A DNA stretch of 64,000 bases, taken from the NCBI GenBank assembly GCA_018398585.1, contig JAGTTD010000007.1, positions 11,125,320-11,189,319 on the forward strand, written 5' to 3'. The notes beneath the pieces are model-generated. The model saw only the letters and a program-made list of their open reading frames with translations. It searched no databases and was not told the origin of the DNA. Positions within the stretch are counted from its first letter, which is position 1. Every line of letters starts with the position of its first letter. Made by a program: the position numbers and the translations under genes. Of this stretch, positions 44,693 through 55,965 are shown one piece after another. The DNA comes from Simmondsia chinensis (Eukaryota > Streptophyta > Magnoliopsida > Caryophyllales > Simmondsiaceae).

Positions 44693-47600
44693 GGCACGTG
44701 GCGAGAGAAACAAGAGAGAGAGGCTCTAAAAAGGCGATTTCTGGGCGGTGGCAAGTGGGGCACGGACGGCGGCTCGTGGGCGGATCCCCTGTTTTCTGCA
44801 GGGTGCTTTTTCCGCGCCTGAAGGCGGGTCCGGTGTCGTACAGGCGATATCTTTGCATCTCTGTGCTCCCCGAAGCCTGTAGAATCTCTTCAGCTACCCT
44901 AATCACTATTTCGTATCTTTTTTTGAGGGTGTAAACACATATGAGTGAGGGAGTCGAAGGTGTTGTATGATTCACGTAGGACGCACGATCTTGCCATCAA
45001 GATCTCATCTATCCTCCTCCTGAGCCTCTCGTTTTAATCCTTGAAGTGGTGGTGGTGGTGCTTGTGGCTAGCGGTGTCAATTTCTCTCTCGGGGAACTCA
45101 TCTCGAAGTTCAATGCTATGAACTCCTCCATTGATGCAATTATTGGGTAACTTCCTTACTACTCATTAATTTGCTCCTAGTTAGTGCCAATTTACTGCTT
45201 TGGTACTTGATTCGTGTTCTGATCCGCGTTTGGGTAGGGGCGCAACTAAGCCCCTGTTTCGGTTGGTATCCGGGCCTCCTTGACTCGGTTTGTGCTGCTC
45301 ATTTGTCGATCATGACTTGCTTTTCGATCAAGATTTAGGGTTCTTGGATCGGCCACTGCTTATTTCTCTAATCTTTTTGGTGTTTAGACCTCGGTTTTCT
45401 CCTTCCGGTCTTGCTCCGGTGTTCCCTTGTTTTTCTACCGGTTGTGGCACCTGCTTTTCGTTTCTCTTGCGTGCTTTTCCATCAAAATTACTTGCATTTT
45501 GGTTGTTTTACTTTAACGTGGTGTTGGGTTTGCTCGGTGGAGGTTGGCGTTCGATTTTGGTGGTGATTGTGGATTGTTTTGGTGGTGGTTGGGCTGGGCA
45601 CGGGTGGTGGTGGCTGTCTGGGGTGGCGTGTCTGGCGCGTGACCTCTGACGGTGGTGGCGCGTGGACTGTGGTGGGGGCTTGTGTCTTGATTTGGTGGTT
45701 GGGAGTGGTTGTTAGGTGGATTGGGTTGTTAGGTGGTTGGGGTGTTTGTTGAGGTTGTTAGAGATATTTTTTCTCTCTCTTAGAATTGGTTATGGCTTCG
45801 GGGGCTGCACCTCGGGATTGTATGTTACCGGGTTTGTTGATGAATGATTTTTGGGATGAGAGTTCGGGAGAGTCATTTGAGGATTGGCATGCTTGCCTTA
45901 ATGCCCCTTCAACAAGAAGCCTCTAGTATGTTCCTCCCAAATCTATCGATGACAAAGTCGTTGCAACTATATCTCGTAAGGATGTCGCCTCGGGCTTTGC
46001 CAAATGGAACCGTTGCCTTACGGGTCGCTTTATTGGCGCGTGTTGCGTTATCATGTTGTACTGCTATTGCCTCCTCTCTTTGGGGCTCTATGGGTCTTAA
46101 ATGTGTTATTCCCTCCAAAACGGGGTATTTCTTTCGTTTCCGCTCCTATGACGATGCTCATAGAGTTCTTCAAGGTGGCCCTTGGCACTTTAGGGGCCGT
46201 TATCTAGCTGTGCATCATTGGTTTCTAGATGATGTCACACCTCGGGTTGAACCCTCGACCCTTCCAATTTGGGTCCAAATTCACGGGCTTCATCCCCCAT
46301 TATGGACGAGTAAGGCCTTGAGCTCGATTGCTAGTGGGGTGGGTCGACCCCTCTACGTGGACCAACCAACTCTTGATGGGACTTCCATCCAATATGACCG
46401 TGTATGCGTGGAAATTGATGCTCGGAAGCCGCTTCCTAACGATATGGAGGTCCACTTTGAGGATCTTCGAATCCCGTTCACGTTCAAGTATGAAGGGTTG
46501 CCCCCTATATGCACTAGGTGCTCGTCTTTTGGTCACTCTTGTCCAGACTCCTATCCTCGTCCCCCGGTCGAAATTGTTTATGGTGCTAAGCCACGTCATC
46601 GAGGTCGGCAATGCAAAACAAGGGCAAATAGTGGGCTCGGAAATAATATTGAGGTTGATGAGGTAGATTCTCTTGATATTGGGCTGGAAAAAATTACGCA
46701 AAATTTACAAAATGATATTGGGCTAGAGCAAAATATTTTACAGCCCAAAAATAAAACCCCCTTGGCCCTTGCACAGGCCCAGCACGCTGCTGGGCCTGCT
46801 ACAGTCACTGGGGACACACAGTCCCCAGCCCAAGTGGGCCTAGGAGGCCCACGGCCTCCTGGGCTTTCTTTTTCAACAGGGGGCATGCGGGCCCCTGTTG
46901 CTTTGGGCCTGGGAGGCCCACGTGCGGCCCCCTGCTGTCCGTACGTGCCTGGGTGGGGCTGGCCCACCCAGGCCTACTGTTGGGCCGGGAGCAGTTGCGC
47001 TTTCGGTCCAACCTGCCCCCACTTCTACCTCCCGGGTCACTGCTTCTGCTCCGGGTTCGGTCCGAGGTCGTCTGGCATCTGGAAGTTCGGGTTCGCAGCA
47101 TCTGGCTCCCCTTATCTCGGATATAGATCGTTCTCGTGCTTTCGAGCATTTTGACTTGAACCCAGCTGATCCGAGGGGTACTCACCAACTTGATTTGGAT
47201 GCTTTGGATTCTGTCTCCTTCATTGGGCTCTTGGACTCCCTGGCCTCCCGAGGATCCCCTGCCGAGCCTTGTTCTGCTACCTCTCTTGGTCGACATGGTC
47301 GTTTAGTCCCCCCTGGACTCTCTGACTTTTGTGTCTCTTCGGTCTCTCCTGATTCGAGGCCTTTGACTATGCCCCTACAGTGTTCTCTGAACTGTGAGGC
47401 TAGTGTTCTGAGTGCTGCTCCTCCCCCTCGAGGCGCTACTGTTGTTTCTTCGAACACTGGATGGACTACTGCCTCCTCTCGTTGTTCGAGGAAAGCTGAG
47501 CGTCGGATGACCCGTGCAGCCGCCAAGGCTGCTGCTATTGCTTCTTCTCTTGGGGACTGATCCCCTGTTTTTTTTTTTTCCTTTCTTGTTTATCTTTTTC

Positions 47601-47828
47601 TTTTCTTTTCTTTGTATTTTATTTGTAGGAGTTTTCTCCTTTCTCTTGGGTTTTTTTTGCCTTGTTTGCCTTTCTTGGCTTGTCTTTGTGAGTTTTTTCC
47701 CGCTTTGTTTGTCCCGCCTATCATGTAGGCTGTTGGACTTGTTAGGGGAATGCCCATGTACTCTTGTACTTTGCTCTTTTTGGTAATAAAAAATAAAAAC
47801 GCTGACTTACCAAAAAAAAAAAAAAAAA
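44693..47828 (+). mobile_element. ORF1-only L1 element (3.1 kb) with poly-A
   Basis: Flanked by agaactgtg (44684-44692) and agacctgtg (47828-47836), one mismatch. It has a ~1.1-kb GC-rich 5' UTR, one ORF1 reading, a short 3' UTR (ggggaatgcccatgtactct) and 17 A (47812-47828). No ORF2 lies between ORF1 and the 3' UTR. The near-complete structure shows that an ORF2-less unit was itself mobilised, presumably by an L1 in trans. Confidence 0.88.
45792..47560 (+). pseudogene. L1 ORF1 (DUF4283 and CCHC), frameshifted
   Basis: The start ATG at 45792 gives MASGAAPRDCMLPGLLMNDF and VVATISRKDVASGFAKWNRC, with one stop near 45924. After a shift near 46060: GYFFRFRSYDDAHRVLQGGP, WHFRGRYLAVHHW and PIWVQIHGLHPPLW (DUF4283), then YEGLPPICTRCSSFGHSCPD (zinc knuckle, last His-Cys spacing typical of zf-CCHC_4). 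A second shift near 46930 leads to a Pro/Gly/Ser-rich tail ending SRCSRKAERRMTRAAAKAAA and a stop at 47558. The protein would bind element RNA. This is the only long, well-formed reading of its type here. Confidence 0.88.
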
Positions 47829-47834
47829 GACCTG

Positions 47835-48085
47835 TGTGTCGAAGCTGTATGTCGACACACACTTCGACATACAGCTCTCTCTGTAAATGGGTGTCGAAGC
47901 TGAGTGCCAACACTCACTTCAACTCACATCTCTTTGGTAAACCTGTGTGTCGACACACAGCTACTTCCAATGCGGTTCTATAAAGGCTGTGTGTCGACAC
48001 ACGGGTCATGTGTGTCGACACGCATCTCTTGCAGTTCTGTTGGATTGTGTGTTAACACACATGGCATGTGTCGACACACATCTCT
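47835..48085. repeat. palindrome cluster, second LTR copy
   Basis: Same arrangement as 39377-39620: ctgtgtgtcgaagctgtatg, tcgacacacacttcgacata, tgtgtgtcgacacacagc, tgtgtgtcgacacacgggtc. Confidence 0.88.
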
Positions 48086-48194
48086 TACAAGCTTTAAACA
48101 CTTAGTACATGTAATGGGAGAATCTTAAACATATTTATACACATATTAAACAATCATTTAACGTATCATTCTTTACATATTTTGAAAATACATC

Positions 48195-48225
48195 AGTAAT
48201 CACTTAGAATATTATACTAATAACA
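48195..48225 (-). repeat. 5' LTR of copia D, second fragment
   Basis: atcacttagaatattatact then aataaca continue the LTR of copia D cut at 38978. The match is short but in the expected place. Confidence 0.6.
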
Positions 48226-49286
48226 TCATTAAGGAGTCTTGATTTTACGTTTTAAATCAAAAAATAATAATGTTGAAATGGTGCATTGATGTGACTTTGC
48301 AAGATTGAGAATGTTTAAAAAAAAAAAAATCCCAAAAGCATGTTTAGTACGTTAAAAAAATGTTAATTTATTTTATGTGAACAAGATGATAACTTAAATA
48401 AATACATTAAATATACATATGAACGTAATCATTTGGCCAATAACATCAAACATAAAATTTGTTCCCGTAAGAAAGTTCCCAAAGATATAATGCTATCTAT
48501 GGGAAATTGACCATGCCATAAGTCAAATAAATAAACAAATACAATTGTTAAATGAATTGGTTGAGCTCACTGATTTACAAAAAATTTGAATCCAACATTG
48601 AAAATGATTCGAAGAGGGGGAAAAAAAAAAAAAAAAAAAGTGACGTCCAATCTGACATCAAATAAATAAATCAATACAAATTTATACGCTATTGGGAACC
48701 ATTTGATTAGGACAATATTCATTTAAAAATTATTATTGTTAGGATAAAAAAAAATTATTATAGTTAGTAATAATATGACTTATAAAAAATGAGAACCATA
48801 AAATTGCTTTAGAAAGCACGATTTTGCTCCGTGAAAAACAATTTTGTCATGCCATTAATATTACCTTATTTATTAAGGTCGATTTGTTTCAAAGGTTTGT
48901 CCTTAAACGATATATTTTAGTAGTTGGAAGTTTACAAAAATATTTATTTTGAAGGAAAGCTTTTTTTATCTTAGTTTTATTCTTTTTACATAATTTTATA
49001 TCAATAACCATAAGTTTGAAAATTTTTCTTTTTTATTGATGAAAATGGACTTCATCTTATCCGAACAAGATAATATCTTTTTCTTTATTAAGGGGAAAAC
49101 AATCTTTATGGTAATTTGTGTCAATTTAAACTTAACTTGATTAAATGTGAGTAACATACAAATTTATAGAATAAACTTATTTTATTTAGCTAACAAAAAA
49201 ATATATTTAAGAATAAAATAATTTTTTATTGAAGATACTATATGAAAAAAAAAACCATAAGGAAAATATTTTGTATAAAGGAAACC
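48226..49286. other. AT-rich spacer, no gene seen
   Basis: A/T runs (48318, 48619) and no frame with a recognisable domain. Confidence 0.6.
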
Positions 49287-49289
49287 TAA

Positions 49290-50220
49290 TGGCCTGTTTG
49301 GTAGTAGAAAACAGTTTTTCTTTTTCATTTTTAGTTTTCCTTTTTATCTTTAGTTTTTCTTTTCCAATTTTACAACATTGAAAACTAGAAAATGCGTTCA
49401 AGTTATTCCTATTTTCCAATTTTCTGAAAGTTGAGAATGATATATAAGTATACCCGTAAATCTGAAAATTGAATAATACGACTTGAACTCGGTCCCAACA
49501 ATAATGTCACTGATTTGAAAGTTGAAAATGATAAGTCTAAATAATATCCGTAAGTTAGTCAAACAGTAAGAAAAAAGAATAATTCATTGTCGAAATAAAT
49601 TATAAATATAGTCTAAACATACAACATTATAACTTCTACTCTACCGATCGGTATAATCGTTCCACGATTGATAGGTAATTGTTTGCCAGACCTCATTTTT
49701 TTTGCAATTGTTAGGACATATCCAGCTCTATGCCTCTTATAAAACGAGAGTATATATTGTTCTCATTATGGACGACCACATCTTCTCCACCATACGAAGA
49801 AAGTAATGTATCTGCTTTATCTTCCTGTCAAATAAAATTATGTAATGTACAACCTAATATAGGAATCAATTTTTGTTGCATTAATGGATAGCTCGGCATC
49901 ACTTTTAAAATTGGGAATTTAGCTTTAAGTACCCCAATTCATTTTTTAACATAAGAAGAGGAGGAGAAAACGAGGGTATATAGAAAAATGTTATAAAATA
50001 AGTGAGAAATGTGAAAAAAAAAAAAAAAAAGGGATGGGAAGGTCTCTATTTTATGAAGAAAATTTGTAAAACAACTTAATTCAAATTGGTGAAAGACTCG
50101 GAAAAACTAAAAAATTATTTTCCAACTTCTTTAATTAGAAAACTGGCTGAATACCTTTTTCAATTTTTTAGGAAAATTTTCATGAAAAACTGAAAAAATT
50201 CTTTGTTATCAAATTGCCTC
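49290..50220 (-). mobile_element. PIF/Harbinger-like element, decayed
   Basis: Ends tggcctgtttggtagtagaa and (right, reverse complement) gaggcaatttgataacaaag are imperfect inverted repeats. The 3-bp flank taa is on both sides (49287-49289; 50221-50223), as expected for PIF/Harbinger. A transposase C-terminus is recognisable inside on the minus strand. Total 931 bp, so most of the transposase is gone. Confidence 0.72.
49828..49938 (-). pseudogene. Harbinger transposase C-terminal remnant
   Basis: The minus-strand frame reads IGVLKAKFPILKVMPSYPLM and QQKLIPILGCTLHNFI. This matches the GVLK.RFPIL..MP.YP...Q..I..AC..LHNFI end of PIF/Harbinger DDE transposases (DDE_Tnp_4). Only about 37 codons remain before a stop. 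The catalytic residues lie upstream and are not recoverable. Confidence 0.85.
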
Positions 50221-50295
50221 TAAATGTCTTAACCATGTTTTCTTACGACATATATACCAAAAAACCCACGTTAATATATAAATTTTTCTTCACTG

Positions 50296-50456
50296 GGACA
50301 TTTGTTGAATCCGCCTAAAAATTGCACAAGCAATCAAACTTACCAACACTCAAAAGAAGAGATTGATTGAGGTGAACCATGTGCAATTCAGACTTGACTT
50401 ACTTCTAAATCATGATAAACTTTTGAACAAATTTATTTCCTTAAGTTTACTTAAAA
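50296..50456. repeat. dispersed repeat, copy 2
   Basis: Same-orientation match to 7566-7735, diverged with small gaps. 50457-50737 holds poly-A/T and no gene; 50551-50695 has a weak foldback (gatgaga ... tctcatc). Confidence 0.6.
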
Positions 50457-50737
50457 AAGATACAACAATATAATTACTATTTGTTATTGAAATTAGAAAA
50501 AAAAAAAAAAGGAAAGAGGAACCTCATTAGTAATATATTAAACTCAAGTGAGAGGATGAGATGGTGAGAGTTAATTTTGGGCCCCTCGTTTGATTGAAGA
50601 GGTAGGTTGGGGTGATATCAAGTAGAAGAAGGATGACGTTAGCAGGGAAATGAGAAGCCTAGAATTTACTCTCTCCCTATCATTTTCTCATCTGAGTCAC
50701 GCCATATATGTAGAGCAATGATTGTAATGAAGAGTGA

Positions 50738-50882
50738 GAGATAAAATGATAAAATAATGACTATTAGATCTAAATTATGGAAATATAGGAAGTTGACTTT
50801 AATAAGAGGTGTAAAAGTAATTTTAAAATCTTGGCTCTTGATTTAGATTCAATAGTCATTATTTTCTTCTTCCATTTATCTC
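50738..50882. mobile_element. 145-bp foldback element (MITE-like)
   Basis: Arms 50738-50775 (gagataaaatgataaaataa tgactatt...) and 50841-50882 are inverted repeats around a 65-bp centre. No TA, TTA or 9-bp duplication could be fixed. 50883-51170 has no gene. Confidence 0.65.
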
Positions 50883-51169
50883 TTTATTAGTGTGTATATA
50901 TATACATATATCTATGTGGGTAGCTACGTGAGTCAGGATTTACCGGGTAATCGAGTTTCTTGTTTGTGAAAAAGAAAATAATTAATTTAATAGTACTTCT
51001 AATATACTTAGCAGTTTCCTTTTCAATTAATGGTCACTAATGGTAATTTTATTATCCTCAACACTGTTTGTCCGCATGGAGTGATTAATTTGCATAACGA
51101 CTATGACATGTAGTTTTTTTTTTTTTTTGGGGATAAACTACCAAATAATTAAGTCCTTTTTCTTAGGAA

Positions 51170-51800
51170 TCTAGGTGTGTTCACACCTATGAATCAAGTT
51201 GAGCCTAAGTTGTTTAAGCTCAAGACTCGATCACTACAAATAGCATTTTGAGCTTTGTTAAAGAACCATTTGCCTGATTTGAGCTCCAGTCAAAAGTTCA
51301 CGAGACTTTGAGATGGGCTTGGTTTCCCGTGAGCACAAGATTTGTTCGCCTTGAGCTTGTACTAGGCTTGATGAGTTTCGTGCAAAGTTTGAATTATGTG
51401 GCATTTCTAACCAGACGTGTGTATATTAGTTGTTGGGATTATTTCTTTGATATGGAAAAATTATCTGTTACACTGAAAGACAGTCACAAATTTAAATCAC
51501 AATTGCCCTTAATTTTTATACTAATAGAATTAAAACATAAGGTAAAAAAGAATACTAAATGAGCTATTGATGAAACACTAAATGAGCTATCGATGAACAA
51601 CCCCCACCTAGTGCGTTAGCACAAACAATCATCTAGATATGCCAAAGCGATTCTCCTTCAAATTTTACACATCCCTTCCAAAAAATAAAGTGAAATTATG
51701 TATTATTGATACTTACTCAAACCACAATAAGCAATTGGGTGAAAAAAATATGTTCACCTAAAATCTTAGGCTTTTTGCATTGCTGTATGTCATGACAACC
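51170..51800. other. unassigned; possible hAT-like remnant at left
   Basis: 51179-51400 starts gtgtgttcacacctatgaatc and is rich in gagct/agctc words, recalling the hAT-like element at 18728. No matching right end was found. The rest has no gene. Confidence 0.35.
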
Positions 51801-52462
51801 TTTTTTTTTTTAATAATTGAGTAGAAGTCTACAATAAGGTACGAGGCATTGGAATGAGAGAGCAAAAGCAACATAGAAAACATTACATCATGAGAAAAGA
51901 GAACAACAAGAAATGAACAACATTGGAACACTATAAAGCGGCATCACAACAAACGATACCATCGAAAAGTCTTTTGCAGCATCCATAGCTGTCATCGGTC
52001 AAAGACTGGGTGAATAGTAGCTGACCTATTTGTTAGCTCACCACTAGACACAATTGATGAACTGTGCTACGTCTTCTAGATATAGAAGAACTTATTACAC
52101 CAAGTGCCGATCCAATAATCCAATAACACAAAAACATTCCAAAACATGTCCTCTATAGTTGCCTCCTCAATTTGAAAGACAATATTATTACTTTTGTTCC
52201 AAACCACCAAACCAACAACAAAAAACTAAGCTTATACCCTCTTTTGGAAGCTTCCTCCCACCTTGCTGTCTATCCATTGTTCGAAAAAATCATTTTGGTT
52301 TGCCGAAATTATGAATATTAAACCCTACCAATCTAAGCACCCACACCAAACTCTCCACGTCTAATAGTGAAGGAATAGGTGATTAATGCTTTCTACGCTA
52401 TACGTGAATAGCACACAGTTGGTTTCCTCGGGAACAATAATCCCAAACCGATATAAGCGATA
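51801..52462 (-). mobile_element. L1 LINE 3' end, minus strand
   Basis: Minus-strand frames give VESINHLFLHY, NDFFEQWIDSKVGGSFQKRV and WNKSNNIVFQIEEATIEDMF. This is the E...HLFLHC...W...F...QW......W..RN..IF pattern of the L1 ORF2 C-terminus. The element ends in an 11-base poly-A (poly-T at 51801-51811). Its upstream part is cut by the LTR of Tat element B at 52463. Confidence 0.82.
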
Positions 52463-53853
52463 TGCTTACATCCTAAATTCGAGAGGACTGGGACGACGCT
52501 GTTTTGAGCAAAGTGCCACGTGTTTAACATGTGAGGCCTCCCTTGAGGAGAATTAAGCCATCAGGTGCTGAAATAACGGTGTCTCAAGCCCAGCATCTTG
52601 AAGAAATTATCACCCTAACAAGGGTATCAGCCACTCAAGGACTCGAGATGGTTGAAGGGCGAAGGAGCTCGAGTTCAAGGAACTGCCGAGGAGGCTATAA
52701 GACAGGTGGTTTCTAGGGTCGAGACGATTACTTAGAGCGCAATCTCAGATACTTAGGCAGTAAACTTAATTCAAGAGGATGTGGGGCTTCTAGAAGGGAC
52801 TTCTAACAAGATTACAAACGTAGGCACCAAAGAATTCCCTCCAATATTGAATTAAGGACACATTTGTTGATATTTTGTGCACGCAAGAGGAAGCTTAGTG
52901 GTCTAACATGGGAAAAGTTGCTGCAGAATTAGGAGCAACAGTTATTTTTCGTTTTCTATAAATAAAGGACTCTATATCAGTCCAAAATATAACACAATAC
53001 AAAACTTCATCAAGTTTTCTTTATAGTACACTTATGCTCTTTTCTTAGGAGTAGTGTAACTTAGCATAGCTTAGTTTAACGTAAAACGTATTGTACTTGC
53101 TTCATCAGTAATACAATTTCTTTGGCTTCAAGTAGGAACTTTCACTCTTAATCTGTTCCCAAATTTCGGCGAGTTGAGAATGAAGGCTTTAGTGTAAGGC
53201 TTTGACGGCCAAGGCTTGACCTTGATTGCATTGGCCTTAACACTACTGTCGCTGCTTGATAAGTCAGGTGAACTTAGGTTCGCGCGATTATTTAGGGTTT
53301 TAACAGCCAAGGCTTAACCTTGATGGCTTTAGTTCTCATCCAGTGACCTGAATATGGCTTGCTCTTCCTTAATCTGGTCAAACCTTAGATCATTCGAGTT
53401 ATTATAAGTCAAGGGTGCCAGGCTTAAAACCTGATTGACTTGGGCTTGTAAGTGGATTGCTAAGCTCTTGGGTTTGTCTCCAACCCAGTTCCAGACTTTT
53501 AAATGTATGCTGAAAGGTGTCTGCTGGCCCTGCTCCTTCACTGTAACTAGCATTTGAGTTAGGTCTATATTCTTTTATTTTTCGTCTATATATATATATG
53601 TAAATCCATAAAAATACTTAACTAAAGTCTTCTTAATTGAAGCATAAGCTGAACTCATGAAAGTACAGAAGTTAGATACACCAACATACCAAAACCGTTT
53701 CTCCAGAAATAGTGAGTAATTGAGATCAAAGACATGCGGTCGTAATTAGACTCACTGCCTGCTCGCGGTGAGTCCCTTTTGCATGTTTGTTTTATTTTCA
53801 CATTTATGGTGACCACACACACTTAACTACAAAAAAAAAAAATAAAGCAAACA
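52463..53853 (+). repeat. 5' LTR of Tat element B (~1.39 kb)
   Basis: Reverse-complement match to the LTRs of element A: starts tgcttacatcc (A: tgtttacaccc), ggacgacgctgttttgag, and ends cacacacttaac...gcaaaca. The exact end is 53853-53855. Frames within it (52531, 53128-53553) are LTR sequence. Confidence 0.85.
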
Positions 53854-53860
53854 TGCCTTT

Positions 53861-53879
53861 CGGCAACCACAGTGGAAGG
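53861..53879 (+). other. primer-binding site of Tat element B
   Basis: cggcaaccacagtggaagg in the position of TGGCGACCACAGTGG in element A. Confidence 0.65.
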
Positions 53880-53883
53880 CCCA

Positions 53884-54465
53884 AAACGAGACTTCATAGT
53901 CTTTATCCCATCGCGGATTACCAGAACGTAGTTTCAGACCATTCCCTAATGGTCAGAACAAGGAGGTCCAGTGCTCTCAAGCATGAGGATGCGAAGGGCT
54001 TAGCCTTGATTGGATCTTTGCTTGGGCATCCTCGTAAACAAAGGCCTATAACACGAAGAGAAGAACTGGGCCATAGCCACAGCGGTGAGAGCGGTGGTGA
54101 TGATACATCCCAGAGGATGAACGAATAGATGCAAATGGCTATTCTTGCAAGAGTTCCATGGCTATGCTTAAACGCCATTTAGAAATTGTAGACCGAAGAG
54201 TCCAACAAACTATGAGAGAGGCCTTAGAGAGAACATGCTAAACTAGAGCGCAATCTAGATTCATGATAGGCTTCATAAGGAGACTGACAGAGTCACAGTT
54301 GAAATGAACTCGACATTGTCTTCTACTGCTACCCTTATTGCTAAGGACATGGCAAGATAGACAGTAGTTAAGGTCAAGCCTATCTTGGTTAGACAAGGTG
54401 AGCCATTAGAGAGGATATCAAGTAACTTAGGCCTGCACCTCTTCCTTCAGCACCAACTGGATATC
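53884..54465 (+). pseudogene. Tat B gag N-terminal part
   Basis: Frames include SALKHEDAKGLALIGSLLGH and a charged stretch, then VEMNSTLSSTATLIAKDMAR, shared with element A. Stops near 54126 onward. Interrupted at atatc (54461) by the 54466 element; the gag frame resumes at 58402. Confidence 0.78.
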
Positions 54466-54826
54466 TGTCATGACTGTAATAGATGGGTATTTGAAAATGA
54501 GTGTGACTAGATCATGGTTGTAATTAGAATAAGTCTTTGATGATATTCTAGTAGCATCAATGTAATAGAGTCATGTATTAGCTATTAGTGAAGTTATGTA
54601 TTAGCTTAAGGTCAAGTTGTTAGTTAGCTTGAGATTACTATAAGTAGTGGAGCTCATCTATTGTAATGGAAACTTTTAATCAATGCAACTATCACTTTGA
54701 GATAACCTCTCTTTCTCATCTAACCTTCTCTCTATTTCTCATCCCCTTCACTTCTCTTCTCATCTGACTCTTTTTGATTCTATCCTTCCCCTAGGTTAAG
54801 GTTTGAGATTAGTCTCGATCATAACA
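54466..54826 (+). repeat. 5' LTR (361 bp)
   Basis: tgtcatgactgtaatagatg to tctcgatcataaca. Contains a CT-rich right third, as the LTR at 2852 does. Confidence 0.95.
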
Positions 54827-54828
54827 AT

Positions 54829-54840
54829 TGGTATCAGAGC
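54829..54840 (+). other. primer-binding site, initiator Met tRNA type
   Basis: tggtatcagagc, a perfect match to the standard plant initiator Met tRNA primer site, two bases after the LTR. 54841-55367 is non-coding leader. Confidence 0.95.
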
Positions 54841-55367
54841 CTTGATTTGCTTCCAAATCTAGCTCAATTTGATAGCAAATATCCTTGATTCACATTGCAA
54901 TTTGATCAAGAATTCAGTTCTGAATTCTGTTTTAAGCTTGAGGTTACTGTTACATTCAATTTCAATTGTGGGTGTTCACGAAGTGCATCAAGGCATTAGT
55001 TGAACTTGCTGGATCAGGAATTGAGTTTCACTGAATCAAGTGTGTTGATTCATGTGTATACTTGATTACAATCAGACTTAGTTAGCAGTGATAGGGGAAG
55101 TAAGCCGTGGAAGTTATACTGCTGAATCCTACTGATCTAGTTCAAAATTTGTAGAAATTGAGTTGGTAAAACTGAAGTAAGCTGCTGGGTACGTTGATCT
55201 TGATCAAAGTCCAGAAGATCAGCTTAGCAAGCTTGCAATTCATATAATTGAGGTGAAGGTACAGTTCTTGAACTTCTGATTTGCTTGTGTTCAGAATCCT
55301 CCTTCCTATATTGCTGAAGTGAGTAGTTGATTGTGTGTTGTGAACTTCATGGTGGAATTGTGTTGTA

Positions 55368-55655
55368 TGCAAAATAGTGTATAAGAACTTAACTGATTTC
55401 ACTTGCCTAAAGAAGAACTAACAAGAACTTAGTGCAAGTTCGTAGAAATCTGACAGTGATCTTGAGAATTGTGGTTAGAAGTGTGTTGAAATCAGTAATT
55501 GTAGCTAAGCAAGAATTAATTCAGATTCATAATCTGAATTAATCAAGAAATCACCACGGCTAAGGTTTCTGGTTTGGAACTCTCTCTAATTCGAAGTTTG
55601 TCAGTTAGGGTTTGTGTCTGCGGTGTTGTTGAGTAAAGATCAAGTCCAAATCGTA
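55368..55655 (+). repeat. internal inverted repeat, left arm
   Basis: 288 bp, matching the reverse complement of 57591-57878 with about 19 mismatches and no gaps (roughly 93%). It contains a perfect 29-bp hairpin (attaattcagatt-cat-mirror, 55515-55543). Confidence 0.93.
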
Positions 55656-55965
55656 CAAGGCAACTGATTTGGAGTTCAATTCAACACTTATAGAGTGGTT
55701 GGATTAGAATTCGAATTGTGTTATTGATAAACTCGAACGTATTTGTTGCGAAGTTAGGATTGATTCCAGTAACTTGTCAATCGAACATTGGTGGCGATTC
55801 TATATGCAAAATTTCAGGTCTCCTTGGCTGTGAGGGTGCGATTCTTATCCCCAGTGAGCAAGGATCGTGGAACTCAGGGAATCAACCATGTTATCTGGCA
55901 CGAGCTTCGCAGCAGAACAAGAGATTGTTACAGTTAGTCCGTTGAGCATTCATTTGGAGGAATGG

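Larger units (their letters stand above)
38979..48194 (-). mobile_element. Ty1/copia element C with both LTRs
   Basis: Left LTR 38979-39735 and right LTR 44273-48194 (interrupted) share their whole sequence, including tgttggaa starts and palindromes. Between them, on the minus strand, lie gag, protease, integrase, RT and RNase H in copia order. It sits in the 5' LTR of copia D. The flank atcac is on both sides, with three extra bases (gta) at the right junction. Coding frames carry stops, but RT-RNase H stays open for 376 codons. Confidence 0.93.
44273..48194 (-). repeat. 5' LTR of copia C, interrupted by an L1
   Basis: 44273-44692 plus 47829-48194 equal the left LTR. The TATA box (tgtatttataaag, 44597) and palindromes (47835-48085) are on opposite sides of the L1 insertion, so the L1 separates promoter from palindrome cluster. 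Confidence 0.9.
33496..48225 (-). mobile_element. Ty1/copia element D, deeply interrupted
   Basis: The 3' LTR is at 33496-33835 (with an RTE insertion). The end of pol is at 33840-34960. The 5' LTR is split between 38862-38978 and 48195-48225 by copia C. A primer-binding site resembling initiator Met tRNA (TGGTATTAGTGC, minus strand, 38846-38857) sits beside the 5' LTR. The rest of pol and gag has been lost or replaced by 34962-38861. The outer flanks gtttg and tcatt do not match. Confidence 0.75.

Noticed and set aside
45792..47560. Possible host gene encoding a zinc-finger protein
   Set aside because: DUF4283 plus knuckle, L1 3' UTR, poly-A and target duplication make it L1 ORF1.
48226..49286. 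Search for a host gene or promoter in the longest spacer
   Set aside because: AT-rich, no open frame with a known motif, no splice-like structure that I could support.
50551..50695. Foldback with gatgaga/tctcatc arms
   Set aside because: Arms are short and imperfect, with no duplication; too weak to call an element.
53128..53553. Minus-strand frames of 60-74 codons
   Set aside because: Part of the Tat B LTR; similar frames in Tat A LTRs are equally broken.
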